DNA of 64,000 bases from Pisolithus tinctorius (taxonomy: Eukaryota; Basidiomycota; Agaricomycetes; Boletales; Pisolithaceae), in assembly GCA_024663395.1 (NCBI GenBank), contig JANFAH010000003.1, positions 2,542,001 through 2,606,000 on the forward strand. Reading direction: 5' to 3'. The notes below the pieces were generated by a model. The model was not told the origin of the DNA. It made no database searches and was given only the letters and a program-made list of their open reading frames with translations. How positions within the stretch are numbered: the first letter of the stretch is position 1; every line of letters starts with the position of its first letter. The translations under genes were made by a program, and so were the position numbers. This document shows, one piece after another, positions 9,660 to 21,303 of this stretch.

Positions 9660-11854
9660 TCACTTCAGTCTCGGTGAAGAGTGATCTGAGACCAAATAGC
9701 TCACGGTCTAGTCGTGTAAGCACGAGTGACGGCGCACGGAATGCAGAGACGGAGTTAGGAGAGATGTTTGCGGCGGAATACTCCGCAAGGAAGAGAAGCG
9801 TCCTTCAACGATCCCTGAAGGCTCGATTTCCCTGCCTATACGGAAAAAGTTTGAGAGGTCTTAGTTACATCCGTGGACCAAGGCCCAAGATCAATCTTAC
9901 AGGTCAGTTCTCCTACTTACGCGCCAACCCCTCTCGACCACTCTTATACATTCAGGGACCATACAATCACTCTCACAGATTACAATCGAATCAGTAACCT
10001 CGCATTTGACCCGTCCGTTCACTTTACTTTCCCTGTCGGCCGTCTTCGTTGTCGCATACATCGTCTCTTCACTTTTCATTGTCAGGTCTCAGTGGTACCT
10101 CATTCCTGCATCGCCCATCGTCAATTGCACGTCGGAACAGTAGGAGAGAGCCTCACGAGCGATGAGCTGAGCTCGAGGCAAGCAGTAGGATGATCTGCCT
10201 AGCTGTCAGTATCCTCGTCCATCTGACTAAGTATCATGTGACTGTGTCCCCACCTGCTGTCTACAGGCCTCCTTATTCCAATGTCAGTGCTCTGGACTGA
10301 AGATGCAGGTCGTGGCTTGAATGGGGAATTATCTCTATTTAATTTTTCAGTTTTCGATTTCCCGCCCGGCGCGGCTTCGTCGTACCGTAAAATCCTCGAA
10401 TCGTCGGTGATTTGGATGTGAACTTCGTGCCGTTACCGGTTGGGGGCGGTGATAGCCAACAAACATATCAGGTCGACAGTTTCCCGTGCGCTTCAGCCGT
10501 TCGAGCGTAAGCTGTACCTTTCATAGTGAAATATCTGACTCACCTACATGTTTTTACCACAGTGGTATTATCAAGGACTCAGCCGGTGGTTGTGCCACGG
10601 TAAACCTCGCTGGACAACTCACCGAATATTTGCTAACCGCGTCCTTCCGTTGATTTCAGACCACATTCTCCGATGTCTTACCGCTTGAGAACGAACAGCA
10701 CACTCGGATAGTATACGGACTTCGTAACGTCGCGCTTGCTGTCAACATCTCGGCAGCCTGTCTTCTCTGTGTTGTCCTTCGTCCAAAATTTGTGGTGCTT
10801 TATTGGTTCCTAGTGTGCATTGGCTTCTGGCACGTCGCACTTTGCTCGCAACCTCAACAATATCCACCGCCGTTAGACGTGGCTTTTGGTGCCTTCTTAC
10901 CCCCCTTTTTTTTGTCAATTGCGGCCTCTGGAGAGTGTCATGGCGATTCACACCGCCCGTTTTCGCAAATTCTCCTTTCGAAGTAATGGTTTGGTACCTC
11001 GCATCCTACTGCGCCGGAGTCTCGACCAACCTTACCATCGCGAACATACCAATAGATCGGCTCACCGTTGCTGATATTACACAACAGCCAGGAGGGCTGG
11101 CAGCCTTCATAATCATGGTTTTGATTGTTCTCGCACTCGTCCTGAACCAGGTGCGCGTCATCGGAAAGACTAGCTGGCTGCCCAGGTACCTTGGATGGTA
11201 TGTCAGTGGTGGCCTGTTTCCCTAATAGCTCTTGCATTTCTCCCAGGGACTTCGATTCCGTTTGAATCACTACATCAGATCTACGGTCTTACTCCCCAGC
11301 ACTGGGTTCCTGATACGTCCATCTGCTATATATCAAGGCTTTCTGCTCGGTATGTTTCTCAACGGGGTTACAACCTTCGGGTTTGCCTCGATCTTACAAA
11401 CGGCGACGGATGTGAGTATCTTTCCGCCGCGGTGTCAATGGTTGCGTTTGAAACCTTGTCAACTTGCGGCCAACGGGCCTACTGGATCACCGCTGTCCGA
11501 GTTCCTTACCAATTCGATTACTTATCATCCTTCAGTGCCCTTGGGATACCAGACCGTCTTCTGGTCAACCATGCCGAGTGCGCTGGTAACTCAGGGATGG
11601 AACGGATTCTCACTCTTTGTAGATGACGTTGAGAGATACGCCAGAAATGCTCTAAATTATTCCCTCGCTAGGTTGGAAGCAGGGTTCCCGCACTTCTTCA
11701 GATTGGCTATGAGTTTCCTGGTGTCGTACTGCATTATGGATTGCGACATTTTGATAAATAGTATACGAGTGGAAGTTCCACAGGTGACTTTACAATGCTT
11801 GCAACGTTGTGACCTAACGGGATACGGGTCAATTCACTTCCCGGACCGTCTTGA
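9660..11854 (+). pseudogene. LCCL-domain multi-pass membrane protein, decayed gene
   Basis: Pieces of one protein follow in order but in changing frames: RGPRPKINLT (about 9870), SPTYAPTPLDHSYTFRD, a membrane segment LLSLSAVFVVAYIVSSLFIV (about 10024), then the LCCL core with TYQVDSFPCASAVRA (10455) joined across a 56-nt intron (10507-10562) to GIIKDSAGGCATVNLAG, then several membrane helices such as NQVRVIGKTSWLPRYLGWY and SAIYQGFLLGMFLNGV. The end, LPGPS, stops at 11852-11854. Frame changes occur near 9890, 10375, 10900 (a C6T8 run), 11205 and 11250; stops include TGA at 11810-11812 where a tryptophan is expected. Expected cysteines in the N-terminal module are lost (GRGLNG, FDFPPGAAS). The family is fungal LCCL-domain proteins (PF03815), recognised from memory. 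Sequencing error could explain one or two frame breaks but not the lost cysteines. Confidence 0.7.
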
Positions 11855-12057
11855 TGCAGTTTACAGTAATGAAACGTGAATAGACCTCGGTCAGTATAGA
11901 GTGTCAACTGAGAAGTACAGTAGAATATCCCTTTCTACAGTGCAATTCACGTAAAACGGCCAATCGACCAGTCAGCCGTACTTCGGACTGCAGCTCTGTT
12001 TACAGTTTAATGCTTTTTTTTTGGACAAATAATAAACATTATGTAGCCATTGACAAG

Positions 12058-12930
12058 TCAAGCTCTACATAATACACTGTATCGAAAACCCGGCTGGGCT
12101 TCGGTCCGAGGGAAAATGCTCTTACACACATCCCACTCTAGTGAGTGGGGTAGTGTGGGGTTCCGTGCACTGCCAAAAGTCCCCGGTGAGCAGGGGGTTA
12201 TGGCGGCTTGATACCCACTAAAACATCTGAGTTCGTTATCCAGTCCTCTATCAGATCTGGGGAGGTTTGGAGGAGTGAGGGATGCCATGTCCTCTTCACT
12301 ATCTCTTGTGTGACTGGTTTTCTATGCCACTTTCGAGACTATGTATCGGTCTAGAGAGAGTCGGAGGTTAATCTTGTTATACCATCGTGTCTTCACTGCC
12401 TCGTTTATATGGAGTGTTTCTTGTATAACTCGCTCGCAGCGGAGCATCCAGATTAGGTAGGCAGATTCTGATAGTAGAAGCCGTACTAGCAGGCGCGATT
12501 TCCCAGGGTTCAGGCAGTTGTCATTCTGAGGGGCTGGTGGGGATACGGAACCGCAGCCTAGTATTGTTTCTATAAGTGAGTTTCTGGCCAGGCACCAAAA
12601 GCGGTTGGCCATATCGATTTTGCAAGTGTCTAGATGCTGTTGGCCTGCCCCCGATGGCAGTCAAAGAGGATATGTTCTAAGGACTCAGTGGCTTCATTGC
12701 AGATGGAGCATCGTGCACGCCGTTCATAGAGAGGGATATTTTTCCCAGAATTCCCCGATCTTAAGGGAGGCATGGAGAGCTCTGAGGAGGAACGTCTGAA
12801 TCGGCCGCCATACGTCAGGATGTCTGACGTTCCGCCAGATGTTTTCGTCTCGTGGTGGAAAGTTGTCAGTTTAATACTTAAATTATAAAGACCAGACTCG
12901 GTAGCAATGTTGTTAATCATGAATTCTCAT
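12058..12930 (-). mobile_element. LINE (Tad-like) 3' coding fragment
   Basis: On the minus strand, 12920-12630 contains KNIPLYERRARCSICNEATE followed by SLEHILFDC, the zinc-binding (zf-RVT type) region that follows RNase H in fungal LINEs. A second frame, 12612-12322, continues with ETILGCG, SRLLVRLLLSESAYLIWMLR and CERVIQE, also typical. The last part (12288-12058) is too decayed to be sure. No reverse transcriptase is present, so only the tail of the element remains. Confidence 0.65.
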
Positions 12931-13141
12931 TCAGTTTACTAAGTGTCCATAAGGGATCCATAACGACTCCCTTGATCCATGGTCCGTTAGAATATTAGAG
13001 GATAATAGATATAGGCACTTCGGATGGTCACAGCCTTGGGTGAGAGTGGAAGGCACACATCTCCCCGTTTTAGACCGCTGTGAAAAAGATATAAAAGCAA
13101 TACCAGGCGATCGGCTGTACTAAACCCTCTGGATTGCTCCA

Positions 13142-14098
13142 ATGCATCCTGCTGGAGCAAAGTCTAAAAGAAAGGGTCGAGGTACGCATGACATCGTGCC
13201 AGGTTTACCAGGGCCACCTTTGACTCACGTCTGCAATATGCTTTACAAGACCTTACCCATTGTGCTACTGGTCAGGATGCTGGCCACCGTAAACGACACC
13301 AGATACCAGGGCCACAGCATGAGCAAACTGCTGAGGGCGACATTCATGCCGCGATAGAGCTAGAGAATGAGCTTCTGGCCACCGACTGCAGGTGTGACAC
13401 CAGTCGGGAGAACGAGGTCGCCGGGGGAACTGATCCAGAGCATCGCCTCACGTCAGAACGTCTCCAGCAATGGGGCATGCATATGCACGTTGACCACGTC
13501 TTTGATCTCGTTCCATTCTGGCGCCAAGCGGTCGATGCAGCAGAGCGGGGTGAGGAACTTCGACTGGAGGAGTTTCTTGAGAAGATGGAGGGGGATGGGG
13601 GATGGACACTTGCGAGCGATGTGTGGAATTTGCTAGCGGACCAGAGGAGATCGTCACGAAAGGCTGCTTCTGACTTAACTCCTATGGGCGAACAGGACAA
13701 GGGGTGGGGCATAGTGGAGGACTGGGCTATGCATGACTCCGACGGAAGAAGTAATAAGGATTGGGACACGGCGAAACACTGGACTACGGTAGCTCATGAC
13801 CATCATGCAGAATGGAATGTCGCAGAGACCTGGGATATCACTGAACAGACCCCGGCCCCTCACTGGACCTACGACGATCCACACGACTTCGTTGATAGCA
13901 TCGCGCGACAAGAAGCAGTGAGTGAGGAGCGACGAAAGCAGATGCACATGTTCTTTCAGGTCCGTCAAATCTTATTTTGTTGCATTGGTGTTTCACTCAC
14001 TCTCCGAATACTACTGATGTTAGATGCCAACTGAGCAAAAGATCCGGAAAATTCAAGAGATAATCAAGTCCCTACATACGCAACACCGGTACCCATGA
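13142..14098 (+). CDS. Hypothetical tryptophan- and acid-rich protein
   Basis: I infer three exons. The start ATG at 13142 gives a basic N-terminus, MHPAGAKSKRKGRGTHD. A 47-nt intron (13203-13249, GTTTAC...TACAAG) restores the frame to DLTHCATGQDAGHRK. The long middle exon has HVDHVFDLVPFWRQAVDAAE and then a region rich in D, E, W and H with repeated spaced tryptophans. A final intron (from GTCCGT at about 13960 to ATGTTAG) leads to MPTEQKIRKIQEIIKSLHTQ and the stop at 14096-14098. No known domain was recognised and no function is proposed. It sits between the LINE fragment and Trs85, so a transposon-derived origin is possible, but the frame is intact once spliced. Confidence 0.55.
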
Positions 14099-14754
14099 CT
14101 CGCTGCTGGGACAGCGTTTCGGTTCTTCCGTGGTTCTCCCAGGCTGACTTCTTTGTGCTGACCTTTTTGGGTACTGACACAATTACTGTGCGCGCTCGAG
14201 ATCACTGATTTATCACGCAAGACAATTTCTTGGTTTGACTCTCATGTCGAGATAGTTATTTCCCCTGCGCATAAAACCACATGTGCATATATGTCCTTTC
14301 TTTACGTTGTCTGTCTGGGCTGGCATGCCTGCAGCAAGCAGTCTGTGTAGACAGTACGTTGGAGGAGTAGCAGTACCACCAGGTATAAATGGAGGTCCGA
14401 CGCGGTCCCCCATACTGCAGCGATTGCCTCGCCTTGTCTAGGTTGCGGGCCAAGAGGGATTTTATCCCGTCCGCCAGCGAATTTATTGGGTGGGGTTATT
14501 ACCCCTATCCTCTCTGAATCGCTTGCACGGTCTGGGACATTCATTCGAAGTTAAGGCTGCAGCAGAGATAGGGCACGGACTGAAACTCAGTGTTCAGTGT
14601 AACACGAGTGCCATGGGTCGAATGCGTCATCAATAATGCTCATTTGAAGAGCTTGAAAATTGTAGTGTGCGGTGCCGTGGGAACTATTGATTGACTGGTT
14701 GGACTGCATCGACTTGTTGCTAGTAGTCTGCCCCTGTGCAAGTACTGCTCGACG
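14099..14754. other. Intergenic, nothing recognised
   Basis: About 650 bp between the hypothetical gene and Trs85. Only short unrelated open frames on the minus strand are present, with no motif, tRNA box or repeat that I can support. The right end must contain the Trs85 promoter. Confidence 0.5.
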
Positions 14755-17700
14755 ATGGCGTCCGCATTGCCCTCGTCTTTGAGTCCTCATGTATGCGTCG
14801 TCTCCTCACCAGACCTGGAGCAGCTTTTACGGGCCTCATTCCTCCCCCCACTGGAAGATATATTACAGTCTTTTTCGCCATTGCCACAAGGTGTGTCGCA
14901 CTGTTGCCTTATAGACGATGTGAATACGAGCTCTTGGACAGTTACGACGCGAACGACTAATCTCATTACTGTCCCTCACGACACCTTCGCTATCCGGTTT
15001 TCTAATCTGGTAGATGTGGAGAATGCGTGCATGGAGGATGAGGAGAAGCGATCCGCTAGAACTATCGACTGGATCGGTGAGCGGATTAGCCAGCGATGCC
15101 CCAAATGGGTCGCAGATTTGGAGAAGGATTCCGCCAGAGACAGTAAGAGGCCACCATGGTGGGACGAACTTCGACGTTGTCTGGAAGGCGATAACATACC
15201 CTCGAAGACAGAGGGTTGGAATCATCCTGTGTCAAGTCAGTACCATGTTTTCATAGAAATCCATGCTGTTGAGCAGCCATCGTGCATCACAGTTATTTTG
15301 GCGGTATCTACCACAGCCCCAAACCCTCTCCAAGCAGTGACCACCCTGCATTCGCGTACCTTGGAATTCCCGTCGTGGGTAGACACCACTCACCTCGTGT
15401 GCACTCTCATCATACACCCCTCAACCTCGACCTTGTCTGACGAGGAGTACGTGATTTCGATTCTGTGTCGTGGCCGTGGAAAGACTGACCCGTTATTTCT
15501 GCAGAGCAACGGCGTTGTTTAATGCTGTCAAGAAACAGTATGGCGTACACGTGTATCTTCTTCCCCTCATTCTACCATCGCCACCACCACCACTAGTGCC
15601 GATCCCTCCTCTCCCACCGCAATTACCACCACCACCTGTTGACGTGGAACAACATGATATCCCTGGTAAACCGAAATCCACGCTCTCTAATACCCGAGAA
15701 TTCCTCGATGCCAGACCCAATTCATTGAGAATGTCCGAAGGGGATATTCAACGAACAGTGCGGTTTATGCGGGAATTTGTGGTCATGAGTCTCGTGCCCT
15801 GGATGGAAAAATGTGTAATCGAATGGAATGAAGCCTATTCTTCCAGCAGGCGACTGCCCTCACGGCTGTTCTCATCAACTCGCCGGCTGTTTGGCTCTGG
15901 CACTTCCACTCCACAGACTCCTGTTCATGCTTCCTCTACCTCACTTTCATCCTTGCCAGTTCGTTCACACACCTACAGCACATCTCAGACTTCTTTATCT
16001 GGCCCGAGTTTCTTACTTCCTCCACCGTCGCAGCAGCGACGACTAGCTGAATTTGCCACAGTCCTGGGTGACCATAAGCTTGCAATAGGTGTTTGGGAGT
16101 CACTGCGAAAAGAGGGAAAGGGTGGTTCAGTAAGTTCATCACCCGTCCTGCGTGATGATGATGTAGGTCGACTCTCAATAGGACATATTACCGATGTTAC
16201 TTTCACCTTCACCTGCAACAACACTGCACATCACTCACTCGCTTGCGGCTATATTTCCAACCGCTTCGGAGCTTCCCACACATGCTCAACTTCAAGCTCT
16301 GAGATACGCAATCCGTTGGGAAACGAGCATTTCTCCCAACGACTTTCTGAGCGACACCCTCGAAGGGGAACGGTGGCTCGTGTGGGCAGCGGGTAACGTA
16401 AGTTTCCATCAGTTCTTTTTCTCCAGAGAGAAGAACTGATCGTGCTAGCAACCTGAAGTCAGAGGAAGCGCCGTCAGCCCTGCTTCTGGCACATGCTGCA
16501 CTTCTGAGTGTTCGTAAGCAGGCCAAGCGGCGTGCTGCATTGTGGTATTTCTTTGCTGCCAGCAAACTGCAGAAATGTGGCATAGTAAGTGGCATATCAG
16601 TCACCTTGCAATGACCGGTCGAATCAACAGCTGTTAGAAACCACTGGCAATGTATTTCCTTCGTCGAGCACATGAGATACTCAGCGACAAGCCACGAGAG
16701 CTGTTATCTCCATCATTCTGGGAGTCACAAGGAATTATCGCTTCAGAGAACGTGGGATTTAATGCAGCTGTATCTGGTGTAGAGCATCCGCTAGGTATGA
16801 GTTTTTCAATGTGCCATCGATGTCCACATGACTCTCATGCAGGCAGGTTGCTGTATGCCACGGGAGAGGTACATGGTGCCATCAAGCTATTCCTAGGTCT
16901 TTTGCGCTTGTCTTCTGCGGTCTCAGACGGGGAAAATCGTTACGATGGCAACAGTGAAGAGTCTCTGGACTCTGACAAAAGTTATCTTGAGGACTTCACG
17001 GTTGCGCTATCGGTATGTGTCGATAGAGAAGCCTACGACATGTGTACTCATGGTGTTATTGCCAGCATCTGAAGTCCATATCTAGCCAAGAGGTCTACTT
17101 GAATGATTTGATTATACCCATCAAATTTGCTGTGCCAGCGTCTTGTCGACTCATTTTGCGTAGAGATGTTGTCGGCGCGGGGGAGTTAGAATGGGTGCAC
17201 ATGGAGGAAACATGGAAATCATTCTGGAAGCCACGAGGGAAGGAAACGTTAGAGAGGAGCGGGAAGGCAGTGGTTGGAGGTAATCATGGCAAGGTCTACA
17301 ACACAGGCTCAGACTAACTGATTTTCACAAGACAGCTTTTGGGTCGAGGTGGTTTTACACAACCCCCTTGACGCAGAAGTGACTCTCGCAAACCTGACGT
17401 TGATCGTAGAGGCTCAAGGTCATGATCGCGATTGGCTGTCGAGGAACATCCAAGTCGAAAACATCGATGAAATTACTCTTTGTGCGAAAGAGAGCCGCCC
17501 GGTGGGTGGCTCACCAACAGTTGAGACATTGTCTTTCTCATGCGCCCTTGCAGGTTTCATTCGCTGTCAGGGCCTCGGAAGCGAGCACCCTTATTATTAC
17601 TGACCTCAAATATGATTTTCTTGGCCTCTTGCTGACCAAGGAGTCGCTAGCGCGGCGCGGTCTGCGGCTACAAGATACATTGCAACAGCGGCTGATCCCA

Positions 17701-19609
17701 ACTTATGCTCCCGATATTCTTATTAAAGCTGAAATAGAGCACGATAATCTTGAGCTTGACGTGTCCCTCACGACGGATGAGCCACTTTTGGTCCTGGAAG
17801 GTGAATACAGGTGGGTGGAAGTGAGGCTGTCGAATGTAGGATCGAGGGCAATTGGCGAGGTCTGGTTGTTAGCTGGTCCTGAAGACCAGATTTGCCCTTA
17901 TTGCCCACCAGGAAAAATATCACGCAAGTTCCTATTCTGTATTCCGCTTGAAGTGTTTCCCTTACTCTGAGACCAGGCGACCTTGCAGGTGTTCTCTTCA
18001 CAGACAACAAACTCCCCCAGTGGACTCCTTATAACGTCCCTCTCGAAGAGGATCTGCAACCCTCTGTAGGAATCGGAACAACTCTGATTTGGCGACCAAT
18101 TCGTAGTGTCAGCCAGCGCATTTGTTTGTTGTTCATTTATAGAGAAGTAGGTCTGATTATTATCGTAACGTGCATCGCTAACATGGAGCTCACTTAGAGA
18201 GGGGGTTCCACATTCTACTGCACGAAAGCAACGAAGAACTACGAAATTAATTCATGCCTGACGGTTTCTGCGAAGACATATACCACTCCTCTCAAGCTCC
18301 ATCCATTCCAGGTCAATGTCGAAATCTCCAATATCTCGTCTACTGCACTGCGTCTTACCCAAGTCGTTACGATTAGTCCCATCTGGCAGTGTCGCCCACT
18401 CCATCTATCTTCTTCGTAAGTCTCCGGGTGAGTACTGCCTGAGAAAGTATTCACTTGTTGCAGGGCGCCCCTGGAGCTCGCCCAGTCCGTCAACTTGTCA
18501 TTAGCTGCATTTCCTTCGCAAGACAAGGACTGCATAAGGAAGACGCTTGACTTTGTTGCAAGAACGCTAGGCGATGTCCTTAATGGCTGCAAGGTCGAGT
18601 CGGGTAACCCTCCGCCACTACGTCTGTCTTGCAACCATGCTTTCAATGTAGGTGGTCCGCCTCTCTGCGATTTATCCGTCAATCGTTTCTTGCTTTAGAG
18701 TGAAGATCATCACCCGCTGCTAAACCCAGCAGTATCGCATCTGTATTTTTGTGAAAGAAGGAATGTCGTCGCTAGCTCGATAGCCCGTTCACACCCTCAT
18801 ATTCCTGAGGCGTCTCGTTCGAGCACCTTCCCGTTCTATAACCCACTTTCCCTCGATATCCTGGTGTTCTGGGAAATACCTTTAGAACAGCGGTGTGGTT
18901 TCACGCTACTTTCATCATTAACTATTGGTTCAAGTCACGGCGGATTGCAAGAAATTATCAGTGACGTGGAGCAAGCTAAAATGAAGCGAAGCATGTACGC
19001 GGAAACCCAACGAGAGAAGATGGAGATGTTGGAATCGATTCGAAACAGTGAATGGAACGCCGTGTCCAATCCCCTAGTCGTTTCAGTAGAGGACGGCCTC
19101 GTCATAGAGCATGACTTCGACAAAGGGTACCTATTCCCTCTTACTACCCTCGGAGGTGCTTTTGCTGACTTCGGATATGCAGGGGTTGCCTAGTTCATGT
19201 TACATTCACCCTGAGGAATTATTCATTGACACATCCCTTACGATACACACTAAAATTCAAACCCAGTCTCTCTAAGATTGCTGCTGTGGGCCCACTGTAA
19301 GCTCTTTTTGCAAAATAAATTCGAAACATGACGATCTAATCGACGTTCAGGAATCTCCTTGCACCGCGCTATATAAGCCCACTGACCATCCGCGGTACTT
19401 TACAGCCCTCTGAGTCATCATCAGTCGAGACGCGCCTCTGGGTCTCCTGCCCCGGAATGTATGCACTCTCCCGGTGGGAAGCCGAGGTGGAAGTCGGTGA
19501 ATCTTGGTTGGACGGAAGTAAAACACTCTGGCAGACGAGACACTGCTACGTCCAAGGTCCACCAGCAGAGTACTGTTCGTGTTTCACTGTAAACAATTCA
19601 CACACCTAG
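14755..19609 (+). CDS. TRS85: TRAPPIII-specific subunit Trs85 / TRAPPC8
   Basis: Trs85 directs the TRAPP complex that activates the Rab GTPase Ypt1 in autophagy and early secretory traffic. The start ATG at 14755 opens MASALPSSLSPHVCVVSSPD. The family block is clear after the first intron (15447-15504): TALFNAVKKQYGVHVYLLPL, a proline-rich stretch, then RTVRFMREFVVMSLVPWMEK and SRRLPSRLFSSTRRLFGSG. TPR-like and beta-rich C-terminal parts follow in many small exons. The true end lies past an early stop: a 56-nt intron (19127-19182) joins EHDFDKG to GCLVHVTFTLRNYSLTHP, and another (19297-19350) leads to LLAPRYISPLTIRGTLQPSE and the stop TAG at 19607-19609. The gene converges with the Mpv17-like gene, leaving 128 bp between the stops. 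Confidence 0.88.
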
Positions 19610-19737
19610 TCTAGGGTAGAATCAACATAAACACAGGGATATAGCCTATAGCGCATAACGCCGACAGTCGTGATGTGCGAGTCCAAGTCAAAACTCCATG
19701 TCACCAAAGAATAAAGGAACCAATGGTCGACATCCAA

Positions 19738-20878
19738 CTACGTCATGGTCAGGCTTCTGGTTTCACAAGTCAGCATTGATGGTGTATCATATTCATCATC
19801 TGAAGGCAGGTCCACAGTCTTTCGCTCTCTGAAGGCAGGTCCACAGTCTCTTTCGCTCTCTGAAGGCAGGTCCACAGTCTTTCGCTCTCTGAAGGCAGGC
19901 CCACAGTCCCTTTCGCTCTCTGAAGGCAGGTCCACAGTTTCTTTCGCTCTTTGACGATCCCGTTCTTCTGCCTCTTTCTTCGCTGCCGCAAGGCGCATCT
20001 TCTTTACCTTGATGTTGAATAGCGTCTACATAATCGATCGTAAGAAATATCAGATCACAACTAGTGGGAATCACTTACACCAAGAGTAAACTGTACCATA
20101 TTGAAAAATGGCACCCACAGCTGCGAATCAAGGAGGTTGACTTGGTTAAGAAAATCCCACAGATTATGAACGATAGGACGTACCTCTGTGGGGACGAATT
20201 GTTGTGCAAATACCATCGATAGTGGTGACACTATCCACGTCACCTTGATGAGGAGTAAAAATAGAGTTCTTATGTCCACGATGACGGTTCCTACCCGTAT
20301 TACAGCCCAGAATCCTCCCTTAACAGTGCGGATAACGTCGTCAAGTGATTTAGCACCATTAATGATGGCCATGGACGCAAGGAATACTGAAAAATAAAAA
20401 GTTGCACAGGTACTGGACGAAACAACGAATGAGAGATACTTGCCAGTCGTTTGGACAGGCGCAACAAGAAAGTTGCTCGCTACGAGTTGTGCTACTCTGT
20501 ACTTGACTCCAACTTTGCCCGTGAACGCTTTCTGCAAGAGTCCCACCAAGTAGTGCCCCAGAGGTGCGGAGACGAAGAAGCCGTAGATGGCCATCTTTAT
20601 AGCCTTGGCATCGATATGGTATCTCGCAAGGATTTTCGTGAGAGGGGAAGCATCTTTTGGTGTTGGAGTGGGCGGTAGACCAGCTGCGTTGGATCCGATA
20701 ACCTCCTGCAGGAACGAGAGGGTCGCTAAACAGAATGTGAGTCTGGATCCGGAGTATGGTAAGGGTGAACCAAACCGGATGTTAGAGCTTTAGTTCGCAG
20801 AGGGTGAACCGCCAGCTGCAGGGCGTACTGTGCGAGCAGTGGGTGGAGCTTTGGTGAATGTGAAATAGGCGTGTTCAT
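19738..20878 (-). CDS. Mpv17/PMP22-family organelle membrane protein with repetitive tail
   Basis: Small four-helix membrane proteins of this family sit in the inner mitochondrial or peroxisomal membrane. The ATG at 20878 gives MNTPISHSPKLHPLLAQYAL then QLAVHPLRTKALTS; an intron leads to LSFLQEVIGSN. The main exon has YGFFVSAPLGHYLVGLLQK, VKGGFWAVIRVGT and the family C-terminal pattern TEVRPIVHNLWDFLNQV. A last intron (GTAAGT...ATGTAG) joins FTLG to TLFNIKVKKMRLAAAKKEAE, a charged helix, followed by a tail with a 20-residue unit, TVDLPSESERDCGPAFRERK, present twice and partly a third time. The stop TAG is at 19738-19740. The repeat tail is not part of the family. In yeast the relatives are Sym1 and ylr251w-like proteins; which paralogue this is cannot be decided. 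Confidence 0.88.
19801..19951 (-). repeat. Coding minisatellite with alternating 29/31-bp units
   Basis: Five tandem copies start with tgaaggcagg at 19801, 19830, 19861, 19890 and 19921, so unit lengths run 29, 31, 29, 31, about 31. Neighbouring units differ by a 2-nt gain or loss, so each is read in a different frame and only pairs (60 bp) restore it. Read on the minus strand, one unit encodes a VDLPSESER-type segment and the next a CGPAFRERK-type segment. Confidence 0.9.
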
Positions 20879-21303
20879 TGTCGATCGATACGGTGTGAAA
20901 GACAGAAGAGAAACGCTTGTATTTGCAACAGGAACAGAGAAATCTCGACGAATAACACATCACTCGTTGCACGCTGCTTTCAACGCTCTGCCATTCAGGA
21001 CATCGCGCTATGGCAGTGCTCAAACGATCATTGTCGATATATCATTCACCATCGAGGCACTGCTCGCTACCTGGAGGATCAGTTTCATCAGCGCATCAGC
21101 GGTCAATGCGTCGCCGGTGTCCATGGTGGTCTGTTTGAATCTCTACTGTACAATTGTACGATGCAGACCGCCAGCGACAAGGAAACTGGAAATCATAAAC
21201 GAGTTCTATTAGGTTCAACCGAAAATATCTCTATGGATATTAAATTATAAACCATGCTGTCTAAAGTCCCTCATTGACGTCCCTTAACCCTGTGATCATT
21301 CAA
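20879..21303. other. Intergenic, promoter of the Mpv17-like gene
   Basis: 425 bp between two minus-strand genes. It must hold the promoter of the Mpv17-like gene and the terminator of the Yhm2 gene, but I see no clear individual element; open frames here are short and without similarity. Confidence 0.5.

Noticed and set aside
11173..11246. An intron explaining the frame break in the LCCL gene (GTATGT...CTCCCAG)
   Set aside because: The sites look good, but splicing there leads to a stop, and the putative intron itself encodes a conserved membrane helix, so frameshift decay fits better.
19801..19951. CRISPR-like array
   Set aside because: The units are contiguous with no spacers, vary by 2 nt and are within a eukaryotic coding exon; this is a minisatellite.
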